Origin: Candidatus Borkfalkia stercoripullorum
GTDB lineage: Bacteria > Bacillota > Clostridia > Christensenellales > Borkfalkiaceae
Assembly (NCBI GenBank): GCA_019119395.1
Contig: DWXC01000033.1
Location: forward strand, 1 to 64,000
Direction of reading: 5' to 3'
DNA: 64,000 nt
Shown here: in pieces, positions 59,682-64,000 of the stretch
How positions within the stretch are numbered: position 1 is the first letter of the stretch
Layout of the letters: the number at the start of each line of letters is the position of its first letter
Made by a program: the position numbers and the translations under genes
The notes under the pieces: generated by a model
The model's database searches: none
What the model was told of the DNA's origin: nothing
Seen by the model: the letters and a program-made list of their open reading frames with translations, nothing else

Positions 59682-60338
59682 ATGGGGAACAACAAAGAGA
59701 TTACAAACGTCTCGAAAGCGACCATAGGCAGGATGCCGGCGTATCTTCGCTACCTGAAAGAAAAGGAGCTGGCAGGGGAGCGCACCATTTCGTCCACCGC
59801 CATCGCGGAAGACTTGAAGCTGAACGCCGTGCAGGTGCGCAAAGACCTTGCCGTCATCAGTTCGGTCGCGGGCAAGCCCAAACTGGGCTTCGAGATCGCA
59901 GACCTCATTGCGGACATCAACCGGTTTTTGGGTTACGACAACGTGACCGACGCGGTGCTCGTCGGCGCGGGCGGTTTGGGCCGCGCGCTCGCGGGCTACG
60001 GCGGCTTCCGCAATTACGGGCTGAACATCGTCGCCGCGTTCGATACGAACCCCGAACTTGTCGGTAAAAAGATCAACGGCGTGCCCGTGTTCGACGCGAA
60101 GGAAATTTCGCACATGGTAAAGCGGCTGAACGTGCTTATCGGCATCATCGCCGTGCCCAAGGCGTCGGCGCAGCAGGCGGCGGACGCGCTCGTATCGGGC
60201 GGCGTGCGCGCGATCTGGAACTTTGCTTCCGCGCACCTGAATCTTCCCGACGACATAGCGGTTAAAAACGAGGATATGGCGGCATCGCTCGCGATCCTGT
60301 CCAAACGCCTCGCGGAAATTTTATACAACGAGAAATAA
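59682..60338 (+). CDS. rex: Redox-sensing repressor Rex
   Basis: A 218-residue repressor that senses NADH/NAD+. The N-terminal winged helix (~10-80; 'TISSTAIAEDLKLNAVQVRKDLA') binds DNA; the Rossmann domain (~85-215) has 'VGAGGLGRALAGY' (~93-105). High NADH releases Rex from DNA and turns on fermentation genes. It is directly upstream of adhE (18-nt gap), a typical target. Start ATG 59682 with AAAGG upstream. Confidence 0.95.
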   Translation: MGNNKEITNVSKATIGRMPAYLRYLKEKELAGERTISSTAIAEDLKLNAVQVRKDLAVISSVAGKPKLGFEIADLIADINRFLGYDNVTDAVLVGAGGLGRALAGYGGFRNYGLNIVAAFDTNPELVGKKINGVPVFDAKEISHMVKRLNVLIGIIAVPKASAQQAADALVSGGVRAIWNFASAHLNLPDDIAVKNEDMAASLAILSKRLAEILYNEK

Positions 60339-60356
60339 TTTTTAAGGAGAGGTCTC

Positions 60357-62957
60357 ATGGAGAACGAAAAAATCGTCGACACTGTCGAAGCCTTGATGGC
60401 GAAAATCGAACAGGTCAGGAAAGCGCAGGAAATTTTCGCGACCTACAGCCAGGAGCAGGTGGACAAAATTTTTGCCGCCGCGGCTCTCGCTGCCAACAGC
60501 CAGCGTATCCCGCTCGCGAAAATGGCGGTTGCCGAAACGGGCATGGGTATCGTGGAGGATAAGGTCATCAAAAACCATTATGCCGCCGAGTATATCTACA
60601 ACAAGTACAAGCATACCAAAACGGTGGGCGTGATCGAAGAGGACGCTTCTTTCGGCGTGAAAAAGATCGCGGAACCGATCGGCGTCGTCGCGGCGGTCAT
60701 CCCGACCACCAACCCGACTTCCACGGCGATCTTCAAAACGCTCATCTGCCTGAAAACGCGCAACGGCATCATCATCTCGCCGCACCCCCGCGCAAAGGCC
60801 TGCACCATCGCGGCGGCGAAAGTCGTTCTCGACGCAGCCGTCAAAGCGGGCGCACCCGAGGGCATCGTCGGCTGGATCGACGTCCCTTCGCTGGAGCTTA
60901 CCAACACGCTCATGAAAACGGCGGACATCATCCTTGCAACGGGCGGCCCCGGCATGGTCAGGAGCGCGTACAGCTCGGGCAAACCGGCGCTCGGCGTCGG
61001 CGCGGGCAACACTCCCGCCATCATCGACGAGACGGCAAACATTCAGGTCGCCGTCAACTCCATCATTCACTCCAAAACGTTCGATAACGGCCTTATCTGC
61101 GCGTCCGAACAGTCGGTCATCGCCGAGGACGCGGTTTACGACGCCGTTAAGGAAGAGTTCGTAAAGCGCGGCTGCTATATCCTCAACGACGAAGAGAAGG
61201 ATAAAGTGCGCAGCACCATGATCATCAACGGCGCGCTGAACGCGAAGATCGTCGGCCAGCGTGCGCCCAGGATCGCCGAGATCTGCGGCTTTACCGTTCC
61301 CGATACGGCGAAGATCCTCATCGGCGAAGTGGAAAGCGTTGAGCTGGAAGAGGCGTTCGCGCACGAAAAACTTTCCCCCGTTCTCGCGCTGTACCGCGCC
61401 AAAGATTTCGACGAAGCGGTCGCCAAGGCCGAGCGCCTCATCGCGGACGGCGGTTACGGCCACACGGCTTCCCTCCACATCGACGTGGTGAGGGGCAAAG
61501 AAAAGATCGCAAAATGGCAGGAAGCGATGAAGACCTGCCGCATGATCATCAACATGCCTTCTTCGCAGGGCGCGATCGGCGACATTTACAACTTCAAACT
61601 CAACCCTTCGCTCACCCTCGGCTGCGGCACGTGGGGCGGTAACTCGGTTTCCGAGAACGTAGGCGTAAAACACCTTCTGAACATCAAGACATTAGCGGAG
61701 AGGAAAGAAAATATGCTTTGGCTCAGGCTTCCTGAAAAAGTTTACCACAAGAGGGGCTGCCTGCCCGTTGCCCTCGACGAACTCAAAAACGTCATGGACA
61801 AAAAGAGGGCGTTCATCGTCACCGACGAGTTCCTGTATAAAAACAACTACATCAAACCCATCACCGACAAACTGGACGAGATGGGCATCCGTTACACCTG
61901 CTTCTACAACGTCGCGCCCGATCCGAACCTCGCTTGCGCGAAGGAAGGCGCAAAACTCATGACCGAATTCCAGCCCGACGTGATCATCGCCCTCGGCGGC
62001 GGCTCCGCGATGGACGCCGGCAAGATCATGTGGGTGCTCTACGAACATCCCGAGGTGGACTTCCTCGACATGGCGATGCGCTTTATGGATATCCGCAAGA
62101 GGGTATACACTTTCCCGAAGATGGGCGAAAAGGCTTACTTCATCGCCATCCCTACCTCCGCAGGTACGGGTTCGGAAGTGACTCCGTTCGCGGTCATCAC
62201 CGACGAAACGACGGGCATCAAGTATCCTTTGGCCGATTATGAGCTGTTGCCGAAGATGGCGATCGTGGATGCAGACTTTATGATGTCCATGCCGAAGGGG
62301 CTTACTTCCGCTTCCGGTATCGACGCTCTTACCCACGCGCTCGAAGCGTATGCGTCCGTCATGGCGACGCCGTATACGGACGGTCAGGCGCTCGTCGCGG
62401 CAAAACTGATCTTCGAATATCTGCCCCGTGCTTATGCAAACGGAGCGAACGATCCCGAAGCGCGCGAAAAGATGGCGGACGCTTCCTGCATGGCGGGTAT
62501 CGCGTTTGCGAACGCATTCCTCGGCGTATGCCATTCCATGGCGCACAAGCTGGGCGCGTTCCATCATCTGCCGCACGGCATTGCGAACGCTCTGATGATC
62601 GACGAGGTCATCCGCTTCAACAGCGCCGAAGTTCCCACGAAGATGGGCACCTTCCCGCAGTATGCATATCCTCACACCAAGAGAAGGTATGCCGAAGTCG
62701 CGGAGTTTTTGGGCATCGGCGGCAAAGACGACGACGCCAAGGTCAAAAACCTGATCAAGGCGATCGACGAGCTGAAAGAAAAGGTCGGCATCAAAAAGAC
62801 GATCAAAGATTACGGCGTGGACGAAAAGAACTTCCTCGACAGGCTCGACGAAATGTGCGAACAGGCGTTCGACGACCAGTGCACGGGCGCGAACCCCCGC
62901 TATCCGCTCATCTCCGAGATCAAGGAAATGTATCTTAAATGCTATTACGGTAAATAA
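60357..62957 (+). CDS. adhE: Bifunctional aldehyde/alcohol dehydrogenase
   Basis: An 866-residue fusion making ethanol from acetyl-CoA with two NADH. N-terminal CoA-acylating aldehyde dehydrogenase (~1-440) with active-site C248 in 'GLICASEQS'. A C-terminal iron-dependent alcohol dehydrogenase (~455-866) has 'LGGGSAMDAGK' and the metal-binding 'DALTHALEAY', 'HSMAHKLGAFHHLPHG'. Standard length; it may form spirosome filaments as other AdhE do. Regulated with rex from one promoter. Confidence 0.97.
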   Translation: MENEKIVDTVEALMAKIEQVRKAQEIFATYSQEQVDKIFAAAALAANSQRIPLAKMAVAETGMGIVEDKVIKNHYAAEYIYNKYKHTKTVGVIEEDASFGVKKIAEPIGVVAAVIPTTNPTSTAIFKTLICLKTRNGIIISPHPRAKACTIAAAKVVLDAAVKAGAPEGIVGWIDVPSLELTNTLMKTADIILATGGPGMVRSAYSSGKPALGVGAGNTPAIIDETANIQVAVNSIIHSKTFDNGLICASEQSVIAEDAVYDAVKEEFVKRGCYILNDEEKDKVRSTMIINGALNAKIVGQRAPRIAEICGFTVPDTAKILIGEVESVELEEAFAHEKLSPVLALYRAKDFDEAVAKAERLIADGGYGHTASLHIDVVRGKEKIAKWQEAMKTCRMIINMPSSQGAIGDIYNFKLNPSLTLGCGTWGGNSVSENVGVKHLLNIKTLAERKENMLWLRLPEKVYHKRGCLPVALDELKNVMDKKRAFIVTDEFLYKNNYIKPITDKLDEMGIRYTCFYNVAPDPNLACAKEGAKLMTEFQPDVIIALGGGSAMDAGKIMWVLYEHPEVDFLDMAMRFMDIRKRVYTFPKMGEKAYFIAIPTSAGTGSEVTPFAVITDETTGIKYPLADYELLPKMAIVDADFMMSMPKGLTSASGIDALTHALEAYASVMATPYTDGQALVAAKLIFEYLPRAYANGANDPEAREKMADASCMAGIAFANAFLGVCHSMAHKLGAFHHLPHGIANALMIDEVIRFNSAEVPTKMGTFPQYAYPHTKRRYAEVAEFLGIGGKDDDAKVKNLIKAIDELKEKVGIKKTIKDYGVDEKNFLDRLDEMCEQAFDDQCTGANPRYPLISEIKEMYLKCYYGK

Positions 62958-62972
62958 GGAGGGGAAATTACC

Positions 62973-63719
62973 ATGGCAGAAATCATTCAGAAAACAGACA
63001 AAAAAACCATTTACAGAGAGGGCAAAACGCTCGTCAAGCTGTTCAACAGCTCTTATCCGAAGTCTGACGTTTTGAACGAAGCGCTCAACACGGCGCGCGT
63101 GGAGGAAGGGACTTCTCTCAACGTGCCCGCCGTGCACGAGGTCACCAAAGTGAACGGGGAGTGGGCGATCGTCCTCGATTTCGTCGAGGGAAAGACCATG
63201 CAGCAGCTCATGGACGAGAATCCGGACAAAATGCAGCAGTATCTCGAAGAGTTTGTCGATCTGCAGGTCGAAGTTCTCACGCAGAAAGTGCCGCTCCTCA
63301 CGAAGCTGAAGGACAAAATGCACCGCAAGATCTCTTCGACCAAGTTCGACAAGACGACGCGTTACGACCTGCACATTCTTTTGGACTCTCTCCCGCAGCA
63401 CGATAAGCTCTGCCACGGCGACTTCAACCCCGGCAACATCATCGTCAGCCCCGACGGCAGAAAGTTCATCATCGACTGGGCGCACGCCACGCAGGGCAAC
63501 GCCCGCTGCGACGCGGCGCGCACCTATCTCCTTTTCAAACTGGAGAAAAAGGACGAGATCGCCGAAGAATACCTCAAACTTTTCTGCGAAAAAACGGGCA
63601 TCGCAAAACAGCTCGTGCAGAAAGCGCTCCCCATCGTTGCCGCCAGCCAGACGACGAAAGCCGTTCCCGAAGAGCAGGAATTCCTTGCCAAATGGGTCAA
63701 CGTGGTGGACTACGAGTAA
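62973..63719 (+). CDS. APH-fold phosphotransferase, TIGR02172-like
   Basis: A 248-residue kinase-like protein of the aminoglycoside phosphotransferase/choline kinase fold. The Brenner motif 'LCHGDFNPGNIIV' (~145-157) and the metal-binding 'IIDWAHAT' (~166-173) are present, as is the nucleotide-site 'AIVLDFVEGKTM' hinge. Family members phosphorylate small metabolites; the substrate is not known and resistance function should not be assumed. It lies 15 nt after adhE with AAGGAGGGG, in the same transcript. Confidence 0.8.
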   Translation: MAEIIQKTDKKTIYREGKTLVKLFNSSYPKSDVLNEALNTARVEEGTSLNVPAVHEVTKVNGEWAIVLDFVEGKTMQQLMDENPDKMQQYLEEFVDLQVEVLTQKVPLLTKLKDKMHRKISSTKFDKTTRYDLHILLDSLPQHDKLCHGDFNPGNIIVSPDGRKFIIDWAHATQGNARCDAARTYLLFKLEKKDEIAEEYLKLFCEKTGIAKQLVQKALPIVAASQTTKAVPEEQEFLAKWVNVVDYE

Positions 63720-63728
63720 TTTAAGCAA

Positions 63729-63904
63729 TTCACAAAAAAGCGCCGAGCTGTCGGCGCTTTTTTTCGTGAGTTTGAGGGCTCTGCCCTCTGCGGCGCGCTT
63801 TTTGAGGGGCACGCCATATAATGCGCGCCGCATTCACCCGCCGAGGTCGCAAAAATGCGACAAATTGAGTGCGCTTATTGAAAAGCGCGGTTTTCAAACG
63901 CGCC
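63729..63904 (+). repeat. Structured repeat element, copy 3 (+)
   Basis: Same five-hairpin plan as at 24620. A: TTCAC then AAAAAAGCGCCGA/TCGGCGCTTTTTT (63734-63764) then CGTGAG; this hairpin with its T run probably also terminates adhE-kinase mRNA. B: GAGGGC-TCT-GCCCTC (63774-63788). C: GCGGCGCGC/GCGCGCCGC (63790-63831), loop GAGGGGCACGCC. ATTCACCC. D: GTCGCA-AAAA-TGCGAC (63846-63861). CAAATTGAGT. E: 63871-63904. B to E are about 85-90% identical to copy 1. Confidence 0.8.
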
Positions 63905-63918
63905 AAAAAATATTTTAG

Positions 63919-63960
63919 TTCACGAAAAATGATTTGTGCCGACAAATCATTTTTCCGTGA
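63919..63960 (+). repeat. Hairpin A of a possible fourth repeat copy
   Basis: TTCACG, stem AAAAATGATTTG/CAAATCATTTTT, loop TGCCGA, then CCGTGA, nearly identical to hairpin A of copy 1 (one loop change). The sequence after 63961 does not continue into hairpins B-E before the window ends, so it may be a solitary hairpin or a truncated copy. Confidence 0.65.
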
Positions 63961-64000
63961 TGTGAAAGACAACCCGCCGCCCCCATTGCGCCGTGCGGGG

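Noticed and set aside
62973-63719. Aminoglycoside resistance kinase
   Set aside because: The fold is APH-like, but the sequence fits the general metabolic TIGR02172-like group and the operon context is fermentation; nothing indicates antibiotic substrates.

Overview
The window (about 57% G+C by eye, TTGACA/TATAAT promoters, strong Shine-Dalgarno sites) reads as a chromosome segment of an anaerobic, fermentative Gram-positive Clostridia-type bacterium. Supporting genes are veg, a SipL-like DUF3794/LysM protein, DUF4250, DegV, the rpsF-ssb-rpsR operon, FabK as the enoyl-ACP reductase, Rex next to AdhE, and GTP-type PEP carboxykinase. A gut member of the Christensenellales/Borkfalkiaceae kind is my guess from gene content, not proven. 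The genetic code is standard. I see no tRNA gene, CRISPR array, intact transposase or phage gene.

Layout. 1-600: end of an rRNA operon (23S 3' end, 5S). 1.1-6.0 kb: single genes, including an AT-rich DinB-like gene that looks acquired, a cation diffusion facilitator pair, an HNH protein and a CBS protein. 6.1-6.8 kb: a strong promoter followed by about 640 nt with no convincing ORF but many nested hairpins, probably a large structured ncRNA. 7.0-13.0 kb: flavodoxin-like protein, ABC exporter, cysK, a DUF3267 membrane peptidase-like protein, and a DeoR regulator whose start seems to be ATC. 13.0-19.6 kb: a 1288-residue Sel1-repeat protein, cysE, and a short alanyl-tRNA synthetase without the C-terminal half. 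19.6-29.9 kb: SecB-like chaperone, fabZ, then fabH-acpP-fabK-fabD-fabG-fabF-accB-accC-accD-accA, a nearly complete type II fatty acid synthesis set, followed by degV. 31-36.6 kb: DUF4250, an ion transporter, a frameshifted FHA-ABC ATPase with its permease, and rpsR-ssb-rpsF. 36.7-46.2 kb: a large exported protein of unknown family, rmuC-cca, a diacylglycerol kinase-type lipid kinase, a cation/proton antiporter and a membrane protein. 46.2-57.9 kb: hypothetical protein, pckG, rplM-rpsI, a lipoprotein, an acidic zinc-ribbon protein, veg, the DUF3794/LysM protein and ispE. 58.0-63.7 kb: a GT2 glycosyltransferase, the redox regulator rex with an operator-like palindrome over its own promoter, adhE, and an APH-fold kinase.

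The most interesting signal is a family of structured intergenic repeats. Two copies lie head-out, in inverted orientation, between fabG and fabF (24620-24795 on +, 24815-25036 on -). A third is at 63729-63904, followed by the first hairpin of a possible fourth at 63919-63960. The copies share loop and linker sequences, while stems are rewritten with pairing kept. That pattern points to selection on folded RNA or single-stranded DNA. I recognise no known family.

How it fits together: the fab/acc block makes membrane fatty acids; cysE and cysK (6 kb apart) make cysteine from serine; pckG, rex and adhE balance carbon and NADH in fermentation; the ribosomal genes sit in two classic small operons.
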